Positions 33,854 to 43,289 of a stretch of DNA of 64,000 nucleotides are shown here, one piece after another. The notes beneath the pieces were generated by a model, which worked only from the letters and a program-made list of their open reading frames with translations, was not told where the DNA came from and searched no databases. Every line of letters begins with the position of its first letter. Position 1 is the stretch's first letter. Origin of the DNA: Acidovorax sp. Leaf191 (lineage in GTDB: Bacteria > Pseudomonadota > Gammaproteobacteria > Burkholderiales > Burkholderiaceae_C); contig NZ_LMPT01000019.1 of the NCBI RefSeq assembly GCF_001424425.1, forward strand, positions 946,583 through 1,010,582, given 5' to 3'. Position numbers and translations under genes: made by a program.

Positions 33854-33892
33854 ACGAACGAGAACCATTCGTATCTTGTTGGTGAAGTGACC

Positions 33893-36283
33893 ATGAAAAA
33901 ATCTCCATTGCCCTCTTCGGCGGCGCTTGCGCTGGCCATCCCTTTCGCCGTCGCGTCGGGTGCGTTCACCGCATCCGCCCGGGCGCAGGCGGTCGACAGC
34001 GCGCTGTCGTCCGCTGCCGAGCGCGACATCGCCATCGCCGCCCAACCGCTGGGCGATGCGATCAACGACTGGGCCAGGCAAGCCCGCATGCAGGTGGCGG
34101 TGCCACAGTCGCTCGTGGCCGGCAAGACGGCCCCGGCAGTCAGTGGCCGCATGACGCCCCGGCAGGCGCTGGACAGGCTGCTGGCCCACAGCGGCCTGAT
34201 GGCGGTCAGCGAAGGCGCCTCCGTGCTGATCCGTGCCGTGCCGCCCCCGGGCTCTGCCGCGACGCTGCCCTCGGTCACAGTGAATGCCAGCGCCGAGCCA
34301 GAGACCGCCACTGGCCCCGTCCCGCGCTATGTGGCCCAGCGCAGCGCCACGGGCACCAAGACGGACAGCTCCATCCTGGAGGTTCCGCAGTCGCTGTCCG
34401 TGATCGGCCGCCAGGAGATGGAGGCGCGCGGCGCCCTGGATCTGATGGACGTCGTAGGCCAGACGCCGGGCGTGTCCGTCGCTGCCTACGGGCCCGACAA
34501 CCGTGGCTGGGAATACCTGTCCCTGCGCGGCTTCCCGGGCAACAGCAGCAGCTTCCGCGACGGCCTGCCCCAAAGCCAGTTCGGCGTCATCTACCGCATG
34601 ACGGAGACCTACGGCCTGGAGCGGGTGGAGGTGCTGCGGGGGCCCTCGTCGGTGCTGTACGGACAGGGCGATGCGGGCGGCATCGTCAACCGGGTGAGCA
34701 AGGCGCCGGGGCCGCAAGCCACGCGGGAGGTCGACGTGCAGGTGGGCAACTTCAACCGCAAGCAGCTGGGCGTGGACCTGGGGGGCTCGGTGGGGGAGGG
34801 CGGCGACCTGGCCTTCCGGCTGGTCGGTGTGGCCCTGGACAGCCAGGACCAGGACCGGTACGCGAACGGCGACCGCATCACCCGGCAGCGCGCTTACCTG
34901 GCACCGTCGCTGCGCTGGAGCCCGAGCGCGGCGACCTCGCTCACCGTGTTTGGAGAACTGCTCAACGACGAGTCCGGCGAGGACCCGTACTACGCCATCT
35001 TCACCGACCCCGGCGGTGTCCGCAGGCAGGTGAAGTATGGAGACCCTTCCTTCAGCCGTTTTCAGCAGGACCAGTACTCGGTGGGCTACCGGTTCGACCA
35101 TGCGCTCGGCAATGGATGGAGCGTGCGGCAGAACGCGCGCTATACCGACATTTCGATGGCACGGCGGGCCTTGTGGGGCGACACGCTGCAGCCCGACGGC
35201 CACACCCTGTCGCGCATGACCCGGTCCTGGGACGACGCGCTCGAACAGGCATCGGTGGACACGCAACTGCAGGGCAGCCTGATCACCGGCACCACCCAGC
35301 ACCAGTTGCTCTTCGGCGTGGACTGGAACCATCTGAAAGGCACCGCCTTGCGCTGGCGTGGCACCGGGCCTGACCTCGACCTGCTCAACCCGGTGTACGG
35401 CATGTCGGTGCCGCAACCCCGCCTGCCGTGGGCCGACTTCCGCCAGAGCGTGCAGCAGGTGGGGGTCTACGCCCAGGACCAGATCCGGTTCGGTGATCGC
35501 TGGATCGCGACGCTGGGCGGTCGCCACGACCATGTCAGGTCCACCATCGACAACCGCCTGAGCACCCGGTCCACGCAGAACGACCACGCCTTCAGCGGCC
35601 GGGCCGGGCTGAACTACCTGCTGGGCAATGGCTGGGCGCCGTATGCGAGCTATGCCCAGTCGTTCCTGCCGACCAGCGGTGTGGATGCCGCCAACAACCC
35701 GTTTCAGCCCAGCCGGGGCCGGCAGGTCGAGGTGGGCGTCAAGTACAGGCCGCACGATGGCGGGAGCCTTTTCACGGCGGCCTTGTTCGAGCTGCGCAAG
35801 ACGAACATCGTGACCAACGACAGCATCACGTCGGAAGCGCGGCAGATCGGCCAACAGCGTTCCCGGGGGCTGGAGCTCGAAGCCAAGACCGACCTCACCC
35901 ACCGCCTGAGCGCCACGGCCTCTGCCACCTGGATGAGCGTGAAGGTCCTTCAAAGCGCCAATGCGGCCGAGGTCCACAAGAGCCCCGCCGCAGTGCCCGG
36001 CAAGATGGCATCGGTCTGGCTCGACTACGCCGTGGGCGCGGGCCTGGGCGTGGGCGCAGGCGCCAGCTATGTGGGCCCACGGCAAAACGACGAGGCCAAC
36101 ACCTCGACCGAAGGCGGGTTCACGCTGCTCAATGCCGTGCTGCAGTACGACCAGGGCCCTTGGCGCTTTGCCCTGAACGTGACCAACCTTCTGAACAGGA
36201 AGTACAACTCCATCTGCTACCACGGCGAGTGCTACCTGGGCCGGGAGCGCACGGTGACGGCGTCGGCCAAGTACAGGTTCTGA
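33893..36283 (+). CDS. TonB-dependent siderophore receptor with STN signalling domain
   Basis: A 796-aa outer-membrane receptor. A signal peptide (MKKSPLPSSAALALAIPFAV, cleaved near ASARA-QA) is followed by an STN domain (IAIAAQPLGDAINDWARQAR; LDRLLAHSGLMAVSEGASVL), a plug (SILEVPQSLSVIGRQEMEAR; YLSLRGFPGNSSSFRDGLPQ; LRGPSSVLYGQGDAGGIVNR), and a 22-strand-type barrel ending in Phe (RTVTASAKYRF). It is a transducer that imports a ferric siderophore and signals through FecR to FecI. The start is at 33,893; the upstream open frame runs into the promoter. Confidence 0.95.
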   Translation: MKKSPLPSSAALALAIPFAVASGAFTASARAQAVDSALSSAAERDIAIAAQPLGDAINDWARQARMQVAVPQSLVAGKTAPAVSGRMTPRQALDRLLAHSGLMAVSEGASVLIRAVPPPGSAATLPSVTVNASAEPETATGPVPRYVAQRSATGTKTDSSILEVPQSLSVIGRQEMEARGALDLMDVVGQTPGVSVAAYGPDNRGWEYLSLRGFPGNSSSFRDGLPQSQFGVIYRMTETYGLERVEVLRGPSSVLYGQGDAGGIVNRVSKAPGPQATREVDVQVGNFNRKQLGVDLGGSVGEGGDLAFRLVGVALDSQDQDRYANGDRITRQRAYLAPSLRWSPSAATSLTVFGELLNDESGEDPYYAIFTDPGGVRRQVKYGDPSFSRFQQDQYSVGYRFDHALGNGWSVRQNARYTDISMARRALWGDTLQPDGHTLSRMTRSWDDALEQASVDTQLQGSLITGTTQHQLLFGVDWNHLKGTALRWRGTGPDLDLLNPVYGMSVPQPRLPWADFRQSVQQVGVYAQDQIRFGDRWIATLGGRHDHVRSTIDNRLSTRSTQNDHAFSGRAGLNYLLGNGWAPYASYAQSFLPTSGVDAANNPFQPSRGRQVEVGVKYRPHDGGSLFTAALFELRKTNIVTNDSITSEARQIGQQRSRGLELEAKTDLTHRLSATASATWMSVKVLQSANAAEVHKSPAAVPGKMASVWLDYAVGAGLGVGAGASYVGPRQNDEANTSTEGGFTLLNAVLQYDQGPWRFALNVTNLLNRKYNSICYHGECYLGRERTVTASAKYRF

Positions 36284-36307
36284 GGGGACTGTTCGCGTGG
36301 TTTCAGA

Positions 36308-36339
36308 CCGCCCCACCGGCCAAGTTGCCGGTGGGGCGG
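36308..36339. terminator. Perfect hairpin after receptor gene
   Basis: CCGCCCCACCGGC-CAAGTT-GCCGGTGGGGCGG, a 13-bp perfect stem 24 nt after the receptor stop. It lacks a T tract on this strand, so termination may be Rho-assisted or the hairpin may protect the mRNA end. Confidence 0.6.
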
Positions 36340-36441
36340 TGGCCGTTGCCTGGTGGTATCGGTTGGTGCGTGGTGCGTGGTGGACCTGGCATCGTGTCGT
36401 ACCGTTGCCAACTGCGCTGCCGCCAAGGCCCCCCACAACAA

Positions 36442-36472
36442 AAAAGCCCTGACTCTTGCGAATCAGGGCTTT
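36442..36472 (-). terminator. Terminator of tRNA-Thr
   Basis: Read on the minus strand, GCCCTGATTCGCAAGAGTCAGGGC-type stem with flanking A and T tracts, directly after the tRNA 3' end. Confidence 0.85.
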
Positions 36473-36477
36473 TCATT

Positions 36478-36553
36478 TGGTGCCGGAGAGATGAATCGAA
36501 CACCCGACCTTCTCATTACGAATGAGCTGCTCTACCGACTGAGCTACACCGGC
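36478..36553 (-). tRNA. tRNA-Thr (anticodon CGT)
   Basis: A 76-nt cloverleaf with encoded CCA. Acceptor GCCGGTG...(C)TCCGGC, D-arm GCTCAGTCGGTAGAGC, anticodon loop TTCGTAA with anticodon CGT, T-arm with GTTCGATTC. It is close to E. coli thrW. It lies 12 nt downstream of fbp on the same strand's 3' side. Confidence 0.96.
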
Positions 36554-36565
36554 GTAAGCCTCAAA

Positions 36566-37573
36566 TTATAGCGCGGAATGGTAGCTTGTCACGCGCTCGA
36601 CCTCATTTTTGGAGCCGAGGATCACGCTGACGCGCTCGTGCAACTGGGTGGGCTGGATTTCCAGGATGCGCTGCTTGCCGTTGGTGGCGGCGCCGCCGGC
36701 CTGCTCGACCAGCCAGCCCATGGGGTTGGCCTCGTACATCAGGCGCAGCTTGCCCGGCTTGTTCGGCTCGCGCCTGTCCCAGGGGTACATGAAGATGCCG
36801 CCACGGGTCAGGATGCGGTGCACGTCGGCCACCATGGACGCGATCCAGCGCATGTTGAAGTCCTTGCCGCGGGGGCCATCCTTGCCCTGCAGGCATTCGT
36901 CGATGTAGCGCTTCACGGGCTCGTCCCAGTGGCGCATGTTGCTCATGTTGATGGCGAATTCCTTGGTGTCGTCGGGAATGCGCACGTTCTCTTCGGTCAG
37001 CACGAAGGAGCCTTGCTCGCGGTCCAGCGTGAACATGGCCACGCCGTCGCCCACGGTCAGCACCAGCGTGGTCTGCGGGCCGTAGATGCAGTAGCCTGCG
37101 GCCACTTGCGCGGTGCCGGGCTGCAGGAAGTCTCCAGCCTCCACGCCGCGGTCGTCGTCGGGCTTCTTGAGCACGCTGAAGATGGTGCCGATGCTCACGT
37201 TCACGTCGATGTTGGAAGAGCCATCGAGCGGGTCGAACAGCAGCAGGTATTCGCCCTGCGGATAGCGGTTGGGCACCAGATAGATGCCGTCCATTTCTTC
37301 GGACGCCATGGCCGCCAGGTGGCCGCCCCATTCGTTGGCTTCGATCAGCACTTCGTTGGCGATGATGTCCAGCTTCTTCTGGATCTCGCCCTGCACGTTC
37401 TCGCTGGAGGCCGTGCCCAGCACGCCGCCGAGCGCGCCCTTGTTGACGGCCTGGCTGATGCTCTTGCACGAGCGGGCCACCACTTCGAGCAGCAGGCGCA
37501 GCTGCGAGGGGATGAGCCCGTCGATGCGTTGCTGCTCGACCAGGTAGCGGGTGAGGGAGATGCGGGAGCTCAT
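36566..37573 (-). CDS. fbp: Fructose-1,6-bisphosphatase class I
   Basis: A 335-aa gluconeogenic/Calvin-type phosphatase. Metal-site motifs: [12 protein letters not shown] (Glu) and [20 protein letters not shown] (DPLDGSSN). Later segments: [40 protein letters not shown]. Full length. It shares the leftward strand with the TPR and pepN genes. Confidence 0.97.
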   Translation of the reverse strand: MSSRISLTRYLVEQQRIDGLIPSQLRLLLEVVARSCKSISQAVNKGALGGVLGTASSENVQGEIQKKLDIIANEVLIEANEWGGHLAAMASEEMDGIYLVPNRYPQGEYLLLFDPLDGSSNIDVNVSIGTIFSVLKKPDDDRGVEAGDFLQPGTAQVAAGYCIYGPQTTLVLTVGDGVAMFTLDREQGSFVLTEENVRIPDDTKEFAINMSNMRHWDEPVKRYIDECLQGKDGPRGKDFNMRWIASMVADVHRILTRGGIFMYPWDRREPNKPGKLRLMYEANPMGWLVEQAGGAATNGKQRILEIQPTQLHERVSVILGSKNEVERVTSYHSAL

Positions 37574-37616
37574 CGGTGGATCGTCCTTGAGGCTGTGGGT
37601 GGTGGTGTGAAAGGGG

Positions 37617-38468
37617 TCAGCGCGACTGCTCGCGCTCGGTCAGCTCTGCCAGGGTCGCCTCGGTTTCGGCCAGCAGGTCGTCGTCGCCGCTGGCATGGGC
37701 GATGGCCACGCGTTGCTGGAACAGGCTGCGGGCCAGCGCGGAGTCGCCGCCTTCGTGGGCGAGCACGCCTTGCTGGAAGAGGGTGTCCAGCACGATGCCG
37801 TCGTCGTGCAGCGCCTGGCCCAGGGCGAGGCGTTGCGCCAGGTACTGCCGTGCCTGGGCGTGGTCGCCCAGCTCGTAGGCGTTTTGCGCCAGGTTGTTGA
37901 TCAGGCCCGACAGGCGCACGTCCTTGTCGGAGCCAAAGGCGCTCTGGGCATCGCTGAGCAGCTGCTGGTTGTGCGCCAGGGCCTCGGCAAAGCGGCCGGC
38001 TTCGTGCAGGGCGTAGCCGATCTCCTCGCGGATGCCCAGCTTCTGCTCGGGGCTCAGCACCGCGCCGTCCTGCTCGGCCCATTGCGCCGACTGGCGCAGG
38101 TGTTCGATGGCGGTGTCGTATTCCTCGGACTGCAGCGCCGATTCGCCGATGGCGTAGTGCTGCTGGTAGCGGTCGGTGGGCGTGAGCTGGCCCAGTGCCG
38201 CGCGGATGGCCAGCGCACGCAGGCCCAGGGGCAGGCCCTCGTCGTCCATCTGGCGTTTGGAATAGACCACGAACTGCAGCCACAGCAGCTCGGCCAGCTC
38301 GGGCGATTCGGCCCCCAGGCCCTCGGCCAGGGGGCGCAGCGCCGCCAGGTCGGCCGACATGGCCGAGCCGCTGAACATGGCGCCCTCGTCGTACACGGTG
38401 TCGCGCAGCGGGTTGAACCGCTGCGCGAACTGCTGCGCGGGGCTGGAGGTTCGGGAGAACAAGGCCAT
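37617..38468 (-). CDS. TPR-repeat protein
   Basis: A 283-aa soluble protein ([20 protein letters not shown]) with several tetratricopeptide-like helical pairs ([80 protein letters not shown]). A scaffold role is expected; the partner is unknown. It lies between pepN (14 nt upstream) and fbp (43 nt downstream), probably in one unit. The start at 38,468 is the first Met giving a sensible N-terminus. Confidence 0.82.
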   Translation of the reverse strand: MALFSRTSSPAQQFAQRFNPLRDTVYDEGAMFSGSAMSADLAALRPLAEGLGAESPELAELLWLQFVVYSKRQMDDEGLPLGLRALAIRAALGQLTPTDRYQQHYAIGESALQSEEYDTAIEHLRQSAQWAEQDGAVLSPEQKLGIREEIGYALHEAGRFAEALAHNQQLLSDAQSAFGSDKDVRLSGLINNLAQNAYELGDHAQARQYLAQRLALGQALHDDGIVLDTLFQQGVLAHEGGDSALARSLFQQRVAIAHASGDDDLLAETEATLAELTEREQSR

Positions 38469-38482
38469 GCGTGCGGTCCGGC

Positions 38483-41281
38483 TCAGTCGGCCAGTGCGCG
38501 GGTGACCACCTCGCGCACGTCGTTGGACAGGTCGGGCTTGGCGGCCACGCGGGCGATGGCTTCGCGGGCGGCGGTGCGCCAGGGCTCGGCCAGCTTCTTC
38601 CAGCGGTCCAGCGCGCGCGCCAGGCGGGCAGCGACCTGCGGGTTGATGGCGTCGAGCTCGATCACCCGGTCGCTCCAGAACACGTAGCCCGCGGCATCCG
38701 CGCGGTGGAAGGCGCCCGGGTTGGCGCTGCAGTAGCTGAAGATCACGCTGCGCGCGCGGTTGGGGTTCTTCAGGCTGAAGTCCGGGTGCTGCATGAGCTG
38801 GCGCACGGCAGGCAGCACGTTGCCACCGCGGTCGGGGGCGCCCGCCTGCAGCGCGAACCACTTGTCGATGACGAGCGGCTCGTCCTTGAACATCGCATGA
38901 AAACGCGCCAGCGCTGGCCCGGCCAGTTCACTGCCGCTGGCCACCAGGGCGGTCAGGGCGTTGAAGCGGTCGGTCATGTTGCTCGCCACCTTGAAGCGCT
39001 GCAGCGCCTTGCCGGGCCAGACGGCGTCGCCAGTCTTTTGCGCGGCGATGCACAGCATGTGCAGCGCCAGGCCGCTCAGTGCGCGGCGGCCGGAGGAGAC
39101 GGGGTCGGGGCTGTAGCCGCCGGTGTCCTGGTTGTGCTCCCAGACGGTCTCCCAGTCGGCTTGCAGCGACACGGCCAGTTGCTCGCGCATGGCTTCGCGC
39201 ACCGCGTGGATGCGCTGCGGGTCGACCACGGCCAGTTGCTCGGCGATGTAGGTCTCGGACGGCAGGGTGAGCACCAGCTCCTTGAACGCGGCGTCCAGCA
39301 GCGGGTTGCGCAGCACGGCGCGCATGGCGTCCACGAACTCCGCTGGCAGGATTTGCGAGTCCGATGGGCCGCTACCGCTTGTTGGTTGTGCGCTACCAGC
39401 TATCGTATTGATAGCGGCGCAGGCAAAGCGCAGGGCCAGGCGCTGGCCGGCTTCCCAGCGGTTGAAGGCGTCGGTGTCGTTGGCCAGCAGGGCCAGCAGC
39501 TGGGCGTCGGTGTACTCGATGTCCAGCACCACGGGGGCGCTGAAGCCGCGCAGCACGGATGGCACGGGCTCGGCGTCCACGTTGGTGAAGGTGAGCGTCT
39601 GCGATGCCTCGGTGAGCACGACCACGCGCGACGTGGGCACGGCGGCGTCCGCAGCGTCGGTGGCAGCGCCTTCGCCCGACAGGTGCAGGGGCAGGGCGGC
39701 GCCGGTGGCCGCGTCGATGAGGCCCAGCTCCACCGGGATCACGAAGGGCAGCTTCTCGCTCTGGCCGGGCGTGGGGTCGCAGCTTTGCGCCAGGGTGAGC
39801 GCATAGCAGCGCGTGGCGGCGTCGTAGCGGCCCGTGGCGCGCACGCGGGGCGTGCCGGCCTGGCTGTACCAGCGCTTGAACTGGGGCAGGTGCTGCGCCA
39901 GGGGGCTGCCCGGGTTGGCATCGGCAATGGCCTGCACGAAGTCGTCGCAGGTCACGGCGTGGCCGTCGTGGCGTTCGAAGTACAGCTTCATGCCCTTGGC
40001 GAAGCCTTCGCGGCCCACCAGGTTGTGCTGCATGCGCACCACCTCCGCACCTTTTTCGTAGATGGTGACGGTGTAGAAGTTGTTGATCTCGACGTAGCTG
40101 TCGGGCCGCACCGGGTGCGCCATGGGGCCCGCGTCTTCGGGGAACTGGGCGGTGCGCAGCACGCGCACGTCCTCGATGCGCTTGACGGCGCGGGCCGACG
40201 GGCTGCCGGCCAGGTCCATGCTGAATTCCTGGTCGCGAAAGACGGTGAGGCCTTCTTTCAGCGACAGCTGGAACCAGTCGCGGCAGGTCACGCGGTTGCC
40301 GGTCCAGTTGTGGAAGTACTCGTGGCCGACCACGCTTTCGATGTTGGCGAAGTCCACATCGGTGGCCGTCGATTCGCTGGCCAGAACGTACTTCGTGTTG
40401 AAGATGTTCAGGCCCTTGTTCTCCATGGCGCCCATGTTGAAGTCGCTGGTGGCGACGATCATGAAGCGCTCCAGGTCCAGCGGCAGGCCGAAGCGGGCTT
40501 CGTCCCAGGCCACGCTGTACATCAGCGAGTTCATGGCGTGTTCGGTCTTGCCCAGGTCGCCGGGGCGCACGTACACCTGCAGCAGGTGGTCGGTGCCCGA
40601 GCGGCTCTTGATGTGCTGCTCGCGCGCCACCAGCTTGCCCGCCACCAGGGCGAACAGGTAGCAGGGCTTTTTGTGCGGGTCGACCCACTTGGCGAAGTGC
40701 CGGGCGCCGTTCGGGCCGTCTTCCAGCGGGCCGCTGTCCACCAGGTTGCCGTTGCTCAGCAGCACCGGGTACTGGGCCTTGTCGGCGCGCAGCGTGACGG
40801 TGTAGCTGGCCATCACGTCGGGCCGGTCCAGGAAGTAGGTGATGCGGCGAAAGCCCTCGGCCTCGCACTGCGTGAAGAATGTGCCCTGGCTCACGTACAG
40901 GCCCATGAGCTGGGTGTTCTTGGCGGGGCAGCAGGTGGTGAAGATCTCGAGTGTGAAGGGCTCGTTGCCGTTGTCTTCGATGGTGGGCAGGTTCTCCAGC
41001 ACCAGGCGGGAGCCTTCCATCTTGAACGAGGTGCCCTGGCCGTTGACCAGCACGCGCGCCAGGTTCAGCTCGTCGCCGTCGAGCTTGAGCGGCTGCGCGG
41101 CCACGTCGGGGTTGCGGCGCAGCAGCATGCGGTTGAGCACGCGGGTCTTGGCGGGGTCCAGGTCGAAGGTCAGCTCGACGCTGTCGATCCAGTAGGCGGG
41201 GGCGGTGTAGTCCTCGCGGCGGATGGCGGCCGGGTGGGCCACTGCGTCTCCGCTTCCGTCTGCTTTATGCAGTTGCAACAT
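38483..41281 (-). CDS. pepN: Aminopeptidase N (M1 family)
   Basis: A 932-aa cytoplasmic zinc aminopeptidase, longer than the usual 870-900. GAMEN (FNMGAMENKGLNIF) and the zinc motif HEYFHN with a distal Glu (SLKEGLTVFRDQEF) are intact. Residues about 622-638 (AINTIAGSAQPTSGSGPSDS area) are encoded by a copy of a dispersed repeat (39,367-39,417), explaining part of the extra length. The start overlaps the HAD gene end by 17 nt. Confidence 0.96.
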   Translation of the reverse strand: MLQLHKADGSGDAVAHPAAIRREDYTAPAYWIDSVELTFDLDPAKTRVLNRMLLRRNPDVAAQPLKLDGDELNLARVLVNGQGTSFKMEGSRLVLENLPTIEDNGNEPFTLEIFTTCCPAKNTQLMGLYVSQGTFFTQCEAEGFRRITYFLDRPDVMASYTVTLRADKAQYPVLLSNGNLVDSGPLEDGPNGARHFAKWVDPHKKPCYLFALVAGKLVAREQHIKSRSGTDHLLQVYVRPGDLGKTEHAMNSLMYSVAWDEARFGLPLDLERFMIVATSDFNMGAMENKGLNIFNTKYVLASESTATDVDFANIESVVGHEYFHNWTGNRVTCRDWFQLSLKEGLTVFRDQEFSMDLAGSPSARAVKRIEDVRVLRTAQFPEDAGPMAHPVRPDSYVEINNFYTVTIYEKGAEVVRMQHNLVGREGFAKGMKLYFERHDGHAVTCDDFVQAIADANPGSPLAQHLPQFKRWYSQAGTPRVRATGRYDAATRCYALTLAQSCDPTPGQSEKLPFVIPVELGLIDAATGAALPLHLSGEGAATDAADAAVPTSRVVVLTEASQTLTFTNVDAEPVPSVLRGFSAPVVLDIEYTDAQLLALLANDTDAFNRWEAGQRLALRFACAAINTIAGSAQPTSGSGPSDSQILPAEFVDAMRAVLRNPLLDAAFKELVLTLPSETYIAEQLAVVDPQRIHAVREAMREQLAVSLQADWETVWEHNQDTGGYSPDPVSSGRRALSGLALHMLCIAAQKTGDAVWPGKALQRFKVASNMTDRFNALTALVASGSELAGPALARFHAMFKDEPLVIDKWFALQAGAPDRGGNVLPAVRQLMQHPDFSLKNPNRARSVIFSYCSANPGAFHRADAAGYVFWSDRVIELDAINPQVAARLARALDRWKKLAEPWRTAAREAIARVAAKPDLSNDVREVVTRALAD
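39367..39417 (-). repeat. Dispersed repeat copy inside pepN
   Basis: On the minus strand, GATAGCTGGTAGCGC...ACAAGCGGTAGCGGCC matches the copies at 43,231 and 54,340 (GATAGCTGCTNGCGCTTG...TCAAGCGGTAG). It is in frame and free of stops, so it adds a linker to the protein. Confidence 0.7.
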
Positions 41282-41978
41282 GGATGCTCTCCAGAAAGTC
41301 GGTGTTCATGAGTTCGGTGTAGTCGCGCACGGCGGCCACCACGTGGGGGCCCGCCAGTTCGTCTGCACTGTGGGTGCTGCAAATGGCCACGGCGCGCATG
41401 CCGGCGCGCCGCGCGGCCTCGATGCCGAAGGGCGCGTCTTCAAACACGATGCAGTGCTCGGGCGCCACGCCGATGCGGCGCGCGGCCTCCAGAAAGATCG
41501 CCGGCTGCGGCTTGCCGGGCAGGCCCTCGTCGCCGCGCACGATGGCCAGCGGAGCGGGCTGCAGTGCGAGGTGGCCCAGCGCGAACTCCACGTTGCCGAT
41601 GTCCCCCGCCGTGCCCACCGCCACCTTCAGGCCGCGCGCATGCACCTGCGCCGCGAACGCGCGAAAGCCGGCCACTTCGGCAAAGCGTGGCGCGAACAGC
41701 TCGCGGTAGATGGTTTCCTTTTCGTGCGTGAGCGCGTCGGCTTCTTCCTGCGACACCGCGCGGCCCAGCAGCTCCACGATGCACTCGGTGCCATTTTTGC
41801 CCGTGGTGCGGGCCATGAGGTCGGGCACGTCGATGTGCATGCCGCGGCGGCGCGTGAACTCGACCCAGGCCTGGGCGTGCCAGGGCATGGAGTGGATCAT
41901 GGTGCCGTCCATGTCGAAGATGATGGCTTCGGTGTGCGCGGGCGCACCTGCAGTGCGCAGCGATGGGGTGGCGGACAT
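41265..41978 (-). CDS. HAD-superfamily hydrolase (beta-phosphoglucomutase/Gph-like)
   Basis: A 237-aa HAD protein. Motif 1 IIFDMDGTMIHSMPWHAQAW (DxDGT), motif 2 GTAGDI region, motif 3 Lys in GLPGKPQPAIFLEAARRIG, motif 4 CIVFEDAPFGIEAARRAGM. The cap domain lies between residues about 35 and 100. Substrate is a small phosphorylated metabolite, not determinable here. It ends inside the pepN start and begins 3 nt after prfB. Confidence 0.92.
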   Translation of the reverse strand: MSATPSLRTAGAPAHTEAIIFDMDGTMIHSMPWHAQAWVEFTRRRGMHIDVPDLMARTTGKNGTECIVELLGRAVSQEEADALTHEKETIYRELFAPRFAEVAGFRAFAAQVHARGLKVAVGTAGDIGNVEFALGHLALQPAPLAIVRGDEGLPGKPQPAIFLEAARRIGVAPEHCIVFEDAPFGIEAARRAGMRAVAICSTHSADELAGPHVVAAVRDYTELMNTDFLESIHVATA

Positions 41979-41981
41979 GGA

Positions 41982-43086
41982 TTACACGCCCTGCTTGAGC
42001 GAGGCTTCGATGAACGCGTCCAGGTCGCCGTCCAGCACCTTTTGCGTGGCCGAGATTTCGACGTTGGTGCGCAGGTCCTTGATGCGGCTGTTGTCCAGCA
42101 CGTACGAGCGGATCTGGTGGCCCCAGCCCACGTCGGTCTTGGTGTCTTCCAGCTTCTGGGCTTCTTCCTGGCGCTTGCGCATCTCGAAGTCGTACAGCTT
42201 GGAGCGCAGGCGCTGCCACGCGATGTCGCGGTTGCCGTGCTGGCTGCGGCCGTCCTGGCACTGCACCACGATGCCGGTGGGGATGTGGGTCAGGCGCACG
42301 GCCGAGTCGGTCTTGTTGATGTGCTGCCCGCCCGCGCCGGATGCGCGGTAGGTGTCGGTGCGCACGTCGGCCGGGTTGATGTTGATCTCGATGGAGTCGT
42401 CGATCTCCGGGTAGACGAACAGCGACGCGAACGAGGTGTGGCGGCCGCCCGAACTGTCGAACGGGCTCTTGCGCACCAGGCGGTGCACGCCGGTTTCGGT
42501 GCGCAGCAGGCCGTAGGCGTACTCGCCCTCGACCTTGATCGTCGCGCTCTTGATGCCGGCCACGTCGCCCGGGGTTTCTTCTTCGACCGTGGTCTTGAAG
42601 CCCTTGCGCTCGGCGTACTTCAGGTACTGGCGCAGCAGCATGCTGGCCCAGTCGCACGCCTCGGTGCCGCCCGCGCCGGCCTGGATGTCGACGAAGCAGT
42701 TGAGCGGGTCGGCCTCGTTGCGGAACATGCGGCGGAACTCCAGCTCTTCGATGAGCGGGCGCAGCTTGGCGGTCTCGGCCTCGATGGTGAGCAGGCCGGG
42801 CTCGTCGCCTTCTTCCTTGCTCATGTCATAGAGCTCGGTGTTGTCGGCCAGCTCGCGCGTGAGCTTGTCGAGCGTGACGACCACGCCCGAGAGCGACTTT
42901 TGTTCCTTGCCCAGTTCCTGGGCCTTCTTCGGGTCGTTCCAGACCGAAGGGTCTTCCAGCGATGCGTTTACCGTGCGCAGGCGTTCGAATTTGGCATCGA
43001 AGTCAAAGATACCTCCGTAACTCTTGCGTTCGCAGAGCCAGGTCGCCGAGGGTGGTGCCGATGAGGTTGATGCGTTCTGCGTCCAT
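41982..43086 (-). CDS. prfB: Peptide chain release factor 2 with programmed +1 frameshift
   Basis: Reads UAA/UGA stop codons. The zero frame starts at 43,086 ([20 protein letters not shown]) and meets TGA at 43,005-43,003 in the context TAT CTT TGA C, preceded by the internal Shine-Dalgarno GGAGG. A +1 shift gives [20 protein letters not shown] and continues to the stop at 41,982, for 367 aa in total, the normal length. The SPF codon-recognition motif ([10 protein letters not shown]) and GGQ motif ([15 protein letters not shown]) are present. The frameshift gives autoregulation by RF2 level. Confidence 0.97.
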
Positions 43087-43230
43087 GATTCTTGTCCTGG
43101 GTGTTCTGTGGAATAACCCGCGATTTTCTCATGGGACGGCCTCTTGCCCCGGCAAAGCCCTCAGGAGCGCTGCCCGCCGGGCCGCAGTGGGGCAGCGGCA
43201 CCGCTGTCAGTGAATGAAAATGTCAAAAAT

Positions 43231-43275
43231 GATAGCTGCTGGCGCTTGCTGGTCAAGCGGTAGCGAGCATTTTGA
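43231..43275 (+). repeat. Dispersed GATAGCTGCT repeat
   Basis: GATAGCTGCTGGCGCTTGCT then GGTCAAGCGGTAGCGAGCA. Close copy of the element at 54,340-54,385, lying between prfB and the alpha/beta hydrolase. Confidence 0.75.
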
Positions 43276-43289
43276 TGGTGCTAGGCGCT

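Noticed and set aside
33578..36436. 952-codon open frame antisense to the TonB receptor
   Set aside because: Covers a well-supported receptor gene exactly; no motif or ribosome site.
38471..41311. 946-codon open frame antisense to pepN
   Set aside because: Mirror of pepN codon bias; pepN has intact catalytic motifs.
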